Origin: CANLDA01 sp964021645
Lineage (GTDB): Bacteria; Pseudomonadota; Alphaproteobacteria; Rhodobacterales; Rhodobacteraceae
NCBI GenBank assembly: GCA_964021645.1
Contig: CAXIAD010000005.1
Span: 31,594-95,593, forward strand
Length of the DNA stretch: 64,000 nt
Direction of reading: 5' to 3'
Every line of letters begins with the position of its first letter. Position 1 is the stretch's first letter. Under the pieces are notes generated by a model, which had not been told where the DNA came from, ran no database searches, and saw only the letters and a program-made list of their open reading frames with translations. Below are positions 1 through 9,165 of this stretch, piece by piece. The position numbers and the translations under genes are program-made.

Positions 1-642
1 GAAACTGATGCGCGTTGGTTTGTCACGGATGCACGCGCAATGCAGGCCCGCGTCATCATCAGCGACACGCCGCAACTGCGCGACATCACCCTGTTTGACG
101 GCATTGATCAGGACGCGCTAAATGCCATTCTGACCGCCAAAAGCGCCACCGCTGGCGCGCAGCCGGGAGAGTGGGATTTGCAAGGCGTGCAACGCTGGGT
201 GCCTGATGCGCGCGGCAATATGCAACCCACACAACTGGCCCACGCGACCATCACCTTTCCCCTCTCCGAGGCAGAGCTGCAATATCTCACCGTGCCCGCC
301 TTTAACCTGCCAAATGATGACCTGCGAGAGCTGCGCAGCACCGCCACCGGCCTGCGCAAAGCGGATGCCGATATCGCCAGCTATCGCCGGATCACAGCCT
401 TTTTCCTGCCCGGTATATTCATTCTATTGGGGGCCAGCTTGGCGCAAACCGGATACAAGGGGCGATGGTTCGCGCCCTTTCGTCTGACGGCCTTGGCGGT
501 ACTCGGATATATCTGTGTCGTCTCGGTCAAAATCTTTTGGTCGTTGGGTATTTTTGGTCAGGTGCCGCCCCTATGGGCCTGCATCACATCCCTGATATTG
601 GCGGCGGGCTTAACCTTTGCCCTACAGGCGCGGCGGTTCTGA
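1..642 (+). CDS. LptF/LptG-like permease, C-terminal part (5' truncated by window edge)
   Basis: The reading frame is open from base 1, so the gene begins outside the window; 213 residues are visible. The first ~125 residues are soluble and beta-rich (W-x-L-x-x-V pattern). The last ~80 form hydrophobic segments ending in a short basic tail (QARRF). The order of periplasmic beta domain, a short DLRELR-type helix, a membrane segment, then a G-x-x-P-P-L motif before the last membrane span is what LptF/LptG (YjgP/YjgQ) LPS-export permeases show at their C-terminus. Assignment is from pattern recognition, not alignment. It overlaps the opposing downstream gene by 21 bases, tail to tail. Next to glycan/lipid genes it could be a paralogue serving another lipid. 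Confidence 0.55.
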   Translation, partial: ETDARWFVTDARAMQARVIISDTPQLRDITLFDGIDQDALNAILTAKSATAGAQPGEWDLQGVQRWVPDARGNMQPTQLAHATITFPLSEAELQYLTVPAFNLPNDDLRELRSTATGLRKADADIASYRRITAFFLPGIFILLGASLAQTGYKGRWFAPFRLTALAVLGYICVVSVKIFWSLGIFGQVPPLWACITSLILAAGLTFALQARRF

Positions 643-1395
643 AAAATGTGCATCGTTGGCCTGAATACGGGGCCACACAACATCACGTGCGCGCGCATAC
701 ATGGTTTCGTCATCCATCTCGGCCCATGCAAGATCATCTATTTTGTGACATGCTAGCGGGGTCTCTTGGGCGAAATTCACCACGGCAAGTTCGTAATCAG
801 AGGCAGGGCTTGCCGCAAATTGCGCCTCGGCATGGGTCTTTAACTGCGCCACAGATTCTGCTGAAAAACACGTCACGCCTGCCAGTTCGCCATGATGTGG
901 CTCCGCCCGACAGGTGATATCCTTGGACATTTCGACAAACCGCTGATGCGCACCGCCCTGATCCTGCGCCCAAACATAGACCTCGTCCGTGGCCTTTGTT
1001 TCACCGGAGACCATGATCAATGTCTGATCCGGCCCCAATGATGCCAAGGCGCGGCGCTCATAAATCAGGTCACTTTCCAACAAGGCCACCGGCCCGTTCA
1101 AACCCTCAAGCCCGACCATCATAGAGCGCAAACTGCCCGCCTGCGCATATTCGGGATTATGGATCAACTCTACTCCGGCAACCTGACCAAACAGCGCCTC
1201 ATATTGATCACCAAGATGTCCGGTGACAATCCGCACCCGCTTGATACCGCGTTCCTTTAGCAACCGGACAGAGCGCTCGACCAAACGCTCCCCCCCGATT
1301 GAAAACAAGCCTTTTGGCGTTAGCTTCCCCAATGGACCCATGCGCATACCGCGGCCCGCTGCCAAAATTACTGCATCCAAATCGCTTCCTGTCAT
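622..1395 (-). CDS. NTP transferase, phosphocholine/aminoethylphosphonate cytidylyltransferase-like
   Basis: A 257-residue GT-A-fold nucleotidyltransferase. The N-terminus carries the nucleotide-binding signature (LAAGRGMRMG, residues 11-20) followed by the PKG lysine near residue 28. Features further in (YAQAGSLRSM, ALLESDLIYE, VEMSKD, a late MDDE) recall the LicC/PntC-type enzymes that activate phosphocholine, inositol phosphate or 2-aminoethylphosphonate with CTP. The start is ATG at 1395; a TTG four codons upstream is also possible. It is divergent from a CDP-alcohol phosphatidyltransferase, the enzyme class that would use its CDP-activated product. The exact substrate cannot be read from the sequence. 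Confidence 0.7.
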   Translation of the reverse strand: MTGSDLDAVILAAGRGMRMGPLGKLTPKGLFSIGGERLVERSVRLLKERGIKRVRIVTGHLGDQYEALFGQVAGVELIHNPEYAQAGSLRSMMVGLEGLNGPVALLESDLIYERRALASLGPDQTLIMVSGETKATDEVYVWAQDQGGAHQRFVEMSKDITCRAEPHHGELAGVTCFSAESVAQLKTHAEAQFAASPASDYELAVVNFAQETPLACHKIDDLAWAEMDDETMYARARDVVWPRIQANDAHFSEPPRL

Positions 1396-1455
1396 TTTTG
1401 CGCTCAAATATGCTCGAATTCCAGTATAAGCCTATGTTATGCATTATGAACAGCT

Positions 1456-2151
1456 ATGACGAGGCCGTTTCACAGGATGAAAGAAACACCGCTAACATTG
1501 GGCCATGCCCTACGCCACTCTGACCATCAATTGCGCCGGTCGGAATGGCAGACAAATTGGGCCACCGCGTTGTTCTTTAGAACGCCCGGTGTTGCGATGG
1601 CGTGGTTGTTATTGCGCATGGGCGTAACCCCGATGAAGGTGACGTTGTCCGGGTTGGCGCTTGCGATCTTGATGCCGATTTGCGCCTCTGTCCTGCCGCT
1701 TGGTATTGCGGGGCCGGTTTTGTTTCTGCTTGCTGTAATGTTTGAGATTCTGGACTGCGCCGATGGCACCATGGCCCGCATCAGCAATACCGTGTCAGAG
1801 ACAGGCGCACGGGCCGATTTTCTGGCGGATATGTTGCATTGGGGCTTGTTGTATTTGGCATTTGGTATTCTCGCGGACCGCATGTTTGATCAATTTTGGC
1901 TGTGGACAGCGCTGGCGGGCATCGCGGCTTGGCTGCGGTTGTTTGCCCGCATTTGCAATGACAGCGTGCCCAAGATCGAGGTGGAGACATCCGCCACATT
2001 GCCCCCGCTTTGGTTGCGGTTCATCATGGGGCTGTCGGGCCTTATTCCTTTGCTGACGATCTTTCCCAACCATATGCATTTGGTTGTCAGTGCCGTGCTG
2101 ATCTATGCGCTGCTTGATATTGGGGATGCGGTAGGCCGCGCCTTTCGATGA
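1456..2151 (+). CDS. CDP-alcohol phosphatidyltransferase family protein (first copy)
   Basis: A 231-residue polytopic membrane protein with the complete family motif D-x2-DG-x2-AR-x8-G-x3-D-x3-D: D100, D103-G104, A107-R108, G117, D121, D125. Enzymes of this family transfer a phospho-alcohol from a CDP-linked donor to a second alcohol, usually making phospholipids at the inner membrane. The family motif is unmistakable, but neither donor nor acceptor is identified. It is divergent from the cytidylyltransferase-like gene and overlaps the next glycosyltransferase by four bases (ATGA), so the two are probably translated together. ATG at 1477 is an alternative start. Confidence 0.85.
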   Translation: MTRPFHRMKETPLTLGHALRHSDHQLRRSEWQTNWATALFFRTPGVAMAWLLLRMGVTPMKVTLSGLALAILMPICASVLPLGIAGPVLFLLAVMFEILDCADGTMARISNTVSETGARADFLADMLHWGLLYLAFGILADRMFDQFWLWTALAGIAAWLRLFARICNDSVPKIEVETSATLPPLWLRFIMGLSGLIPLLTIFPNHMHLVVSAVLIYALLDIGDAVGRAFR

Positions 2152-3278
2152 AAATCCTGCAAGTCAGCCCCTACGCCATGTCGCGCCCCGGCGGCGTGCA
2201 AACCCATATTCGCGATCTATCTGATTGGTTGATTTCGCAGGGCCATGAGGTGCGTATCATTGCCCCACCCGGCCCCGCGCACGTCAAAGAACACGAAACG
2301 GTCCTCCCTTTTGGCCATTGCCGCACGATATCGCTGCATGGCACCAGTTTTGAAATTAGCCGTGCGTCACGACGCGAGTTGCGCGATTTACAGACGCAGT
2401 TGACGGGTTGGGGCGCTGATCATGCCAGCACGGTAATGCATCTGCACACCCCGTGGACACCCATGATGCCCTGGCAGGTCTGGCGCAAAATGGCCGTGCC
2501 CAGCGTTGCAACCTTTCACGCGACCCTGCCCACGGCTGCAAAATTTGACCCGATGGATGCGTTTTTGCGCCGCGCAGCCTCCTATTTCAACAAACGCCTC
2601 GCGCAGCTAATTGTGCCATCCGATGCGCCGCGCCAACAATGGATCGCCGCCGGTGCAGCCCCTGTTCCCGCGATCTTGCCGCCCACCATCAACCTTTGCG
2701 CGTGGCGGGAGGCAGGCACGAAATCCATCCGCACGCCCGCCAAATTTCGCATCGTGTATATGGGCCGGCTTGAGGCGCGCAAAGGCGTCGATGTGCTGCT
2801 CTGCGCATGGCCGGAAATTCGCCGTGCCGTGCCCAACGCAGAGCTGATAATCGCGGGTGACGGCGAGTTGCGCACAGAGATTGCCGCGCGCATTGCCACC
2901 TTTGACGGTAGTGACGTCTCCCTACGCCCGCCCCCCTCAAACACCGAGGCGCACCGCCTCATTGCCAACGCGGATATTTTCGCCGCCCCCGCCCTGCACG
3001 GCGAAAGCTTTGGTCTGGTTTTGATTGAGGCAATGGCCGCTGGCACCCTGCCCGTCGCCGCCAATAACGCAGGCTTTGCCACGGTGATGACGGGAGAAGG
3101 TGCTGAATTATTGGTACCTGCTGGCGATGCTGGCGCCTTGGCGCAAAAAATCATCGCATTGGCAGGTGACCCCACGCGACGCGACGCCCTGCAAACATGG
3201 GCAACAAAACACGCCAACAACTTTGATGTTGCCACAGTCGGCCCGCAGTATTTGACCCTATATCAGAGTCTAAAATAG
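2148..3278 (+). CDS. Glycosyltransferase family 4
   Basis: A 376-residue GT-B glycosyltransferase. The N-terminal half begins with an acceptor-side glycine-rich loop (RPGGVQTH). The C-terminal half has the donor-domain start (YMGRLEARKG) and the GT4 EX7E motif in ESFGLVLIEAM, followed by a glycine/alanine-rich nucleotide-sugar loop. Such enzymes add a sugar from an NDP-sugar, with retention, to a lipid or glycan acceptor on the cytoplasmic face of the membrane. It overlaps the preceding CDP-alcohol phosphatidyltransferase by four bases, which suggests the glycosyl acceptor may be that enzyme's lipid product. The specific sugar is unknown. Confidence 0.85.
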   Translation: MKILQVSPYAMSRPGGVQTHIRDLSDWLISQGHEVRIIAPPGPAHVKEHETVLPFGHCRTISLHGTSFEISRASRRELRDLQTQLTGWGADHASTVMHLHTPWTPMMPWQVWRKMAVPSVATFHATLPTAAKFDPMDAFLRRAASYFNKRLAQLIVPSDAPRQQWIAAGAAPVPAILPPTINLCAWREAGTKSIRTPAKFRIVYMGRLEARKGVDVLLCAWPEIRRAVPNAELIIAGDGELRTEIAARIATFDGSDVSLRPPPSNTEAHRLIANADIFAAPALHGESFGLVLIEAMAAGTLPVAANNAGFATVMTGEGAELLVPAGDAGALAQKIIALAGDPTRRDALQTWATKHANNFDVATVGPQYLTLYQSLK

Positions 3279-3284
3279 AGCCTA

Positions 3285-4283
3285 TTACACCTCGAACCCC
3301 GATTTTCGAGGATACCTTCGCGCCAGCCATTTTCGCACCATCCGTTCAACACGCGGATTGGGATTGTGCTCAAAACTGTCATTCAATGTCGCCGTGATTG
3401 GTCGCCTTAGGTCCAGCATTTTCAGCTGTGCCCAACTCCAAAGCGAGAGATTTTCTAGTGAGGCATAGCCCTCGATCTTGCGTGCCTCGGCCCGTGTGGC
3501 TGCAACCGCTGCCCCAGTTTCCACCAGATAATGCGGGTAAATATATTCCGTCGGCACATTGCCCGCCGCCCGAAACCGTGAGGCGCGCGTATGGGCATAA
3601 TCATCTGCGAATTCGGCCACCATCTCTGCCAGTCGCACGCGCGAAAACAACAGCGGACCATGGATAGCATGCGCGCGCGGTTTGGCCCCGAAACGCGCAT
3701 TTAGCTGTTGATCCGCATGCCCCAATGCAAGGTTCCACGGGCTGGCCGCATCCGCATCCAATCGCGCCAGCGGCGTTGTCATCTGCGCCCCAAATAGCGC
3801 CAATTGCTGCCCCCCCCGATGCATCCCCGCAATCAACCCCTCGCGCAATAGCAAGGCATCATCCTCAAAATACAGAAAATCCTCGCTCAGCCCGTTGATC
3901 AGATGCAGATGGCTGACAATGGCAAAGGAATTGAACGTCGGCAAATTTTCCGCCTGCATGATTTCATCGTGATGCACCACCGTCAGGCGCGGACAATCAA
4001 GATTCAACCACGCGGGCACCTGCGGGCGACAAGTGACCAGAAACACCCGCCCCAACTCTGGCAAAAACTGCTCAAGCGAACGCAGGCAATACCGCAGGGT
4101 CTCAAGGTTATCGCGCGTGCGGTTTGGGTTGGTGTCGCGCCCATCACTCGCATAGGCGCGCAACGTCTCGCTATAGCCGTCAAACTGATCATCCACCCAA
4201 GTGATCACCACATCATAAGTCTTGTTTTTTGCGCTCAATGCCTTGCGTCTCTCTGTTGTCGTCCTGCATATGATATTGCACAA
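3285..4283 (-). CDS. Stealth-family (capsule-type) phosphotransferase
   Basis: About 332 residues. The Stealth conserved regions are visible in order: CR1 as YDVVITWVDD near the N-terminus, CR2 in the stretch NLETLRYCLRSLEQFLPELG and the following VFLVTC, CR3 around the FLYFEDDALL acidic motif, and a late YPHYLVETG region. Stealth proteins transfer a hexose-1-phosphate or similar phospho-sugar to a glycan, making phosphodiester-linked capsular or wall polymers. The start is uncertain: TTG at 4283 is the longest reading, and an internal TTG at 4238 would leave only about eight residues before CR1. It converges on the GT4 gene and is divergent from the FGGY kinase, so it may be regulated with the latter. 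Confidence 0.8.
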   Translation of the reverse strand: MCNIICRTTTERRKALSAKNKTYDVVITWVDDQFDGYSETLRAYASDGRDTNPNRTRDNLETLRYCLRSLEQFLPELGRVFLVTCRPQVPAWLNLDCPRLTVVHHDEIMQAENLPTFNSFAIVSHLHLINGLSEDFLYFEDDALLLREGLIAGMHRGGQQLALFGAQMTTPLARLDADAASPWNLALGHADQQLNARFGAKPRAHAIHGPLLFSRVRLAEMVAEFADDYAHTRASRFRAAGNVPTEYIYPHYLVETGAAVAATRAEARKIEGYASLENLSLWSWAQLKMLDLRRPITATLNDSFEHNPNPRVERMVRKWLARRYPRKSGFEV

Positions 4284-4360
4284 ACACCCGGTTTTGTGCC
4301 AGCGTCTGCACAGGGATTACATGCCTCTTGCGTCGCAAATCCGCGCCTTATTTGGCCATC

Positions 4361-4376
4361 AAAGGAATTTACCTTG
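4361..4376 (+). promoter_or_regulatory. Ribosome binding site deciding a TTG start for the FGGY kinase
   Basis: AAAGGA at 4361-4366 is followed after seven bases by TTG at 4374, the first codon of the conserved FGGY fold. No in-frame ATG with a comparable site lies nearby, so TTG is the best-supported start. Confidence 0.6.
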
Positions 4377-5915
4377 CTGTCATCCGCCGATCTTGTTGTG
4401 TCCGCCGATTTTGGCACCTCTGCGGTTAAGGTCGGGGTGGTGGATCGGAACCTGAATATTCTGGCCCGCGCGGTGGAAACTTACCCGCTTGATTTGGACG
4501 CAGGCGGGCACGCTGAACAGGCCCCTCAGGATCTGTGGGCCGCCCTTGCACGGGCGTTGCGCACCCTTGGCCACGAGATCCCAAACCTAAAAGAGCGCAC
4601 CGGCGTTTTGGTGTTTTGCAGCCAGATTTGCGGCGTGATTTGTGCCGATGAAAACGGCACCCCCCTGCGGCCCTGCCTGACGTGGCTGGATAAACGCGCC
4701 GCCCCCTTGGGTCGCGAATTGATCGGCGGTTTTCCCGAGGTGCTGGGCTATAAACTCACGAAATTGCAGCGCTGGTTACGCTTGGCCAATGGCGCACCGG
4801 CCAAAAATGGCATGGACCCAACGACAAAATTGCTGTGGTTGATGCAAAACGAGCCCGAGACCGTGGCGCGCACACGCTGGTTTTTAGACGTCAAAGACTG
4901 GTTGGTTCATTGCGCCACCGGGGTTTTCACCACCTGCCCCGAAAGCGCCAATTTGACATGGCTGATGGATACCCGCCCGGGGCGCGAAGGCTGGTCACCC
5001 GCCTTGGCAAAAATGACCGGCATTCCGTTGGATAAAATGCCCAAAATCACCTCTGGCACCGAGGTCGTCGGCCATCTTACGGCCCGCGCCGCGGCAGAGC
5101 TGGGTTTAGGGGATCAGGTGCAGGTATTGGGCGGCACATCAGATGTCACCGCAGCCGCCCTTGGCTCTGGCGAGGTTGAGGATGGCGCGCTGCATATCTC
5201 CGTCGCCACCAGCGCATGGGTCAGCGGATTTTTCCCGTCGCGCCGCCTGAACGTGCCCCATTCCTATGCCACCATCGCCAGCAGCGTCGATTACCGCCCC
5301 TTGCTTGTGGCCTCTCAGGAAAACGCGGGCTCAGCACTTGAATGGGCCGTGCGCGTGACTGGCGGATTGGAGTCTACCGAAAACCTTGCCGACGCCTATC
5401 AGAACATTGGTGCGCCCCGGGCGGATGACCCGTATTTTCTGCCATGGCTGGCGGGGGAACGTGTGCCTGTCGATGATGATGCGCTGCGCGGCGCCTTTCA
5501 CGGTCTTAGTCTGCATCACGGCCCCAATGATATCCGCCGCGCCGCTCTTGAGGGGGTCGTGCTAAACCTGTCGTGGGCCTATGATATCGTGTCCCGCGAA
5601 AAGGGCGTGCGTACCGATGGTCCCCTCTCATTGGTGGGTGGTGTCGCGATGAATCCGGTCTTTGGTCAGATGCTCGCAGATAGTCTTAACCGCGATATCC
5701 GCGTTGGCGAGGCGCGCTATGCTGGCCTGTTGGGCGCAGCTACTTTGGCGGCACCAACAATGGGCTGGACCGATACCGTTCTGGCCGCCGCTGCCCAATT
5801 GAAAACCAAAACCCATGCGACCTACAAACCCGATCCAGCCCGCGTGATTGCCGTGGCAGCCCGCAAGGCGCGCTTGGCGAAAATCCGCAAACACATCCTG
5901 CGCAGCTATCGCTAA
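4374..5915 (+). CDS. FGGY-family carbohydrate/polyol kinase
   Basis: A 513-residue FGGY kinase, a normal length for the family. The N-terminal actin-like domain starts VSADFGTSAVKVG; the second domain has the family's GGTSDVTAAALGSG phosphate-binding region and a late SLVGGVAMNP adenosine motif. These kinases phosphorylate a pentulose, polyol or glycerol-type substrate with ATP. I chose TTG 4374 as the start because AAAGGA lies seven bases upstream and the FGGY fold begins immediately; longer upstream readings encode no recognisable domain. The gene is 17 bases upstream of a second CDP-alcohol phosphatidyltransferase. This suggests a phospho-polyol headgroup pathway rather than simple sugar catabolism, although xylulokinase-like catabolism remains possible. 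Confidence 0.85.
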   Translation: MLSSADLVVSADFGTSAVKVGVVDRNLNILARAVETYPLDLDAGGHAEQAPQDLWAALARALRTLGHEIPNLKERTGVLVFCSQICGVICADENGTPLRPCLTWLDKRAAPLGRELIGGFPEVLGYKLTKLQRWLRLANGAPAKNGMDPTTKLLWLMQNEPETVARTRWFLDVKDWLVHCATGVFTTCPESANLTWLMDTRPGREGWSPALAKMTGIPLDKMPKITSGTEVVGHLTARAAAELGLGDQVQVLGGTSDVTAAALGSGEVEDGALHISVATSAWVSGFFPSRRLNVPHSYATIASSVDYRPLLVASQENAGSALEWAVRVTGGLESTENLADAYQNIGAPRADDPYFLPWLAGERVPVDDDALRGAFHGLSLHHGPNDIRRAALEGVVLNLSWAYDIVSREKGVRTDGPLSLVGGVAMNPVFGQMLADSLNRDIRVGEARYAGLLGAATLAAPTMGWTDTVLAAAAQLKTKTHATYKPDPARVIAVAARKARLAKIRKHILRSYR

Positions 5916-5932
5916 ATATACCGGAGCATCCG

Positions 5933-6541
5933 ATGATTGACGGCCTGATAAAATCCAAGATTGACCCCTTGTGGGAATCCCTCGCGACGCCGTTGGTTAA
6001 TCGTGGCTGGACCCCAAATCAGGTGACATTCGCCGGGCTTGTGATCATCGCTTTTGCGTCACTTACCTATCTTTGGCTACGCTCTGAATTGCTGTTCGGT
6101 CTTATGCTAACCGTTGCTTTTGCCTTTGATGCGCTAGACGGGGCGGTTGCGCGTCGTCGGGGCCTGTCGACCAAGGCCGGAGGCTATTTTGACGCCATGG
6201 TTGACCGCTATCAGGAACTGGCCGTTCTGGCCGCCATCGCCTATGTGCATGATGCGTGGATGTTGGCTCTATTCGCCTTTGCAGGCTCTGTTTTTACCAG
6301 TTACGCCAAGGCGCGCACAGCCATCGAAATTCCCATCAGCAATGAGAATTGGCCCGATTTCTTTGAGCGGTTGGAGCGGGTGATTTTCCTATGCCTTATG
6401 CTTATTCTGGCGGGTGCATTTGGCGATTGGGTGATCACGGGTGGCCTTGCGCTATTTGCAATATTGGCCCATGCCACCGCCTTGCAACGGGCATGGCGCG
6501 CAGCACAAATGTTGCGGGCAGTGGATCAACGCGACCAATGA
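5933..6541 (+). CDS. CDP-alcohol phosphatidyltransferase family protein (second copy)
   Basis: A 202-residue membrane protein with a perfect family motif: D66, D69-G70, A73-R74, G83, D87, D91. Several hydrophobic helices follow. An SD-like GGAG lies eight bases upstream of ATG 5933. It directly follows the FGGY kinase, consistent with transfer of a phospho-alcohol derived from that kinase's product. Unlike the first copy it is not paired with a glycosyltransferase, and apart from the motif the two proteins differ clearly, so they probably act on different substrates or steps. It overlaps the opposing downstream membrane-protein gene tail to tail by 16 bases. Confidence 0.85.
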   Translation: MIDGLIKSKIDPLWESLATPLVNRGWTPNQVTFAGLVIIAFASLTYLWLRSELLFGLMLTVAFAFDALDGAVARRRGLSTKAGGYFDAMVDRYQELAVLAAIAYVHDAWMLALFAFAGSVFTSYAKARTAIEIPISNENWPDFFERLERVIFLCLMLILAGAFGDWVITGGLALFAILAHATALQRAWRAAQMLRAVDQRDQ

Positions 6542-7323
6542 CGCCAGATACCGATCACCAGATCAACCAAAAATAGCCCGACATAAATCAGAAAGGATGA
6601 CAGCACCGCTGGCTCCATCCAGACATAGGCCTGATACAGCGCCTTATTGCCTTGAAATACCGGCACATCCTTTAGCACGAATAACGCCAAATAGCTGATC
6701 GCCATGAGGATCGGCACCATGGTCAGTCGCCGGCGCAACCGGTTCATACCCGGCAGGATCATACGCTCGTCACTGCCCGGTAGACGCATCAACAGACCCG
6801 CCAGAACACCGCCTGCAACCACCACAAATCCCTGCGAGAAAAAGAAGATATAGCTGCCCGTCATATGCATCGCACCAAAATCCGGGAACCGGTAATGGCT
6901 AAGCATGACCATCCCCACACAGGCCATCACCTGCAACAACAGCAAGAGGGCAAACATCCTGTCAAACCGCCGCATCAAAGGCGCATCATCCGCCGCATGT
7001 GTCCGCACATCCCGACGCGCCAAGGCAACAATACACCCAACCCCAATGAACAAAAGCGGCGCGCAAACCGCCATCCAAAATGCAAACGGCTCCCCGATCA
7101 GCGGATCGGCAATTGCCCGGCTAATGGTCGGTTGCTGTTTGGCCACATAATCCGGGTGCCACTGGATGAACAAATAGCGGGCGCGATAAATCAACACATT
7201 CACCACCAACACCACCGTCGCCACCGTCATCACGGCGATGAGCGACAGCACAACAGGTGCCCTGCTGCGGGCCTGCACCGCATCCGCCCCCCGATTAGCA
7301 CCGGTTTCTGCATTCAATGTCAC
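6526..7323 (-). CDS. Six-helix inner-membrane protein, function unknown (possibly Frag1/DRAM-like)
   Basis: 265 residues with about six hydrophobic spans, near residues 26-46, 79-101, 121-140, 153-175, 199-217 and 236-258. The layout and a periplasmic-side loop ending in IADPLIGEP loosely recall the Frag1/DRAM/Sfk1 family, but I would not name it on this basis. The GTG start overlaps the stop of the upstream ABC exporter (GTGA), so the two are almost certainly co-translated and this may be an accessory subunit. It could also be a lipid or sterol-type membrane remodeller; nothing catalytic is recognisable. Confidence 0.6.
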   Translation of the reverse strand: MTLNAETGANRGADAVQARSRAPVVLSLIAVMTVATVVLVVNVLIYRARYLFIQWHPDYVAKQQPTISRAIADPLIGEPFAFWMAVCAPLLFIGVGCIVALARRDVRTHAADDAPLMRRFDRMFALLLLLQVMACVGMVMLSHYRFPDFGAMHMTGSYIFFFSQGFVVVAGGVLAGLLMRLPGSDERMILPGMNRLRRRLTMVPILMAISYLALFVLKDVPVFQGNKALYQAYVWMEPAVLSSFLIYVGLFLVDLVIGIWRHWSR

Positions 7324-9062
7324 GTAGATTTCCCCACCTTCACGCGCACGTCGGATTCAATCCGGCCTGCATGCATTTTGATCAGCCGATCACATTTTCC
7401 AAACTGGTGATCATCATGCGTGACCGCTATCACCAAACGCCCGGCCTGCGCCAGTTGCGGCACCAACACATCATAAAACCACGCGCGGTTGACCGGGTCT
7501 TGATCGGCTGCAAACTCATCCAGAATGATTACAGGGCGCGCTTCGGCCAATGCCACCGCCAGCGCCAAACGCCGCCGTTGCCCTGAGGATAGCGACACCG
7601 ACGAAAACTTATCCGCAATCACCGACACCCGCTCTCCTAGCTGCAATTCGGTGATCCGCGCCTCCAGCGTTGCGATCTCTTCTGCATTCAAACCAAAGGT
7701 GCGGTCAAACAGATGAAACCCGCTGAATACCCCCGAAAACAGCGCCCGATGTTTGGCAAGGCTCTGCGGATCAAGCGGCTGCCCATCCAGCAATATCTGC
7801 CCCGCATCCGGGTGCCTTAGGCCCGAAATCAGCGATAGCAGCGTGGTTTTTCCGGCCCCGTTTCCACCGCAAATAAACACCGTCTCGCCCGGCGTGAATG
7901 TCAAATCAATCGGCCCCAGATGAAACGCTTCATTGCTGGGTTTTCCCGGTTCAGAAATCTGTGCCGCCACGCCCCGCAACTCAATCTTGTCAAACGACTT
8001 CGGGGCCGCGCCCGCTGCATTCGCCTGATCCCCACGATCGACAGGCAGACCGATCTGCGCGTTTTCCAACGCCGCCTCAACACCGTTGATCTTGGCAAAG
8101 CTCGCCTCAGCGCGGGACAATCTGGGCAGCGCTGCAAACAGCGATTCAATCGGGGCCGAGGTTAACAAAACCACCGTTAACACCTGAAATAAGGTCTCAG
8201 CGCCGCCGCCCTGTAACAACGGCACCAGGGCCACGACGAAACACAACAACAGGATCATCGCACTTTGCCCCACCACGGTGCTGCCGGAATACAATCGCTC
8301 TGCGCGCATGGAATATTCTGCGGTTTCTTCAATAACAGCCAGCGTCTCTTGCTCCACGGCGTCGCGCCGCGTTTCGCGCAATCGCAGCTCTTTCCATCCG
8401 GCCAGCATATCCTCCACCCGGTTACAAAACTGTGCCGTCGCATGCGAACCTTTTACAACCCACCCCCGCGCTGGCAAATCCAGCAAAACATAGCCCAACG
8501 TGCCCACCATCATCGCCAGCACCGTTGCCAGCCCCGCCGACCATGAAATCCAGAACAGATAGGGCACCGCAATGGCGATCACGACAATCGCCTCGACCGC
8601 CTCAATGATATTGACCACTGCGCCCGAAACTTCGCCCACATCATGGGTCATCGCCGAATACACCTGCCCATGATCCCGAGATAACAGAAAATCAATGTCG
8701 GCCCGCAGCAACAACCGCGTCATGCGTCGGCGAATGGAAACCTGAATGCGATTGATCATCACATGTGCCCGCAGCCGCGAAAGATAGGTCATCACCAACA
8801 ACACAACAGCCGACATTACCAGCAACCCGATCGACCAACCCGGAGGCTGATCCAATCTGCTCGCGGTTTCATTGATCGCAAAGATCAGCCCGGTCCGGCT
8901 GACACTGCCCAGCAAGGCGTATACAATCACCGGATCACGCAGCACACCACTTGTGACCATCAAAAACTTCAACACCCGCAACCGCCGCTGCACAAACCCG
9001 TTAGAGTTCGCCAAGGTGTTCGCCGTGTCTTTGCTAGGGGTGGTTTTGGTGGGTGTTTCCAT
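7320..9062 (-). CDS. ABC exporter of the cyclic-peptide type (SyrD/PvdE/YojI-like)
   Basis: A 580-residue fused exporter. The N-terminal ~330 residues are a six-helix membrane domain, and the C-terminal ~220 are an ATPase. Walker A is GGNGAGKTTLL, the signature motif is the unusual LSSGQRRRLALAVAL, and Walker B runs into ILDEFAADQDP. The EFAADQDP box and the late AVTHDDHQFGKCDRLIKM stretch are hallmarks of the cyclic-peptide exporter family (PvdE, SyrD, YojI) rather than of MsbA-type lipid flippases. No peptide synthetase or microcin precursor is recognisable nearby, so the cargo is unknown; the glycan/lipid context suggests a glycolipid or peptide-like product. ATG 9062 is preferred over TTG 9068. 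Confidence 0.85.
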   Translation of the reverse strand: METPTKTTPSKDTANTLANSNGFVQRRLRVLKFLMVTSGVLRDPVIVYALLGSVSRTGLIFAINETASRLDQPPGWSIGLLVMSAVVLLVMTYLSRLRAHVMINRIQVSIRRRMTRLLLRADIDFLLSRDHGQVYSAMTHDVGEVSGAVVNIIEAVEAIVVIAIAVPYLFWISWSAGLATVLAMMVGTLGYVLLDLPARGWVVKGSHATAQFCNRVEDMLAGWKELRLRETRRDAVEQETLAVIEETAEYSMRAERLYSGSTVVGQSAMILLLCFVVALVPLLQGGGAETLFQVLTVVLLTSAPIESLFAALPRLSRAEASFAKINGVEAALENAQIGLPVDRGDQANAAGAAPKSFDKIELRGVAAQISEPGKPSNEAFHLGPIDLTFTPGETVFICGGNGAGKTTLLSLISGLRHPDAGQILLDGQPLDPQSLAKHRALFSGVFSGFHLFDRTFGLNAEEIATLEARITELQLGERVSVIADKFSSVSLSSGQRRRLALAVALAEARPVIILDEFAADQDPVNRAWFYDVLVPQLAQAGRLVIAVTHDDHQFGKCDRLIKMHAGRIESDVRVKVGKST

Positions 9063-9165
9063 GGGCAATAATGGGGTCCAACAACGCTACAATTGCCCTA
9101 AATCTACCCCAAGCATACCAGCTTTACCAGCACGTGCGCTGCGTCAATTCACAGCCAAAACACCG

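Noticed and set aside
2582..3235. A 217-codon open frame opposite the GT4 gene
   Set aside because: Low-complexity antisense frame without homology signs; the GT4 is clear.
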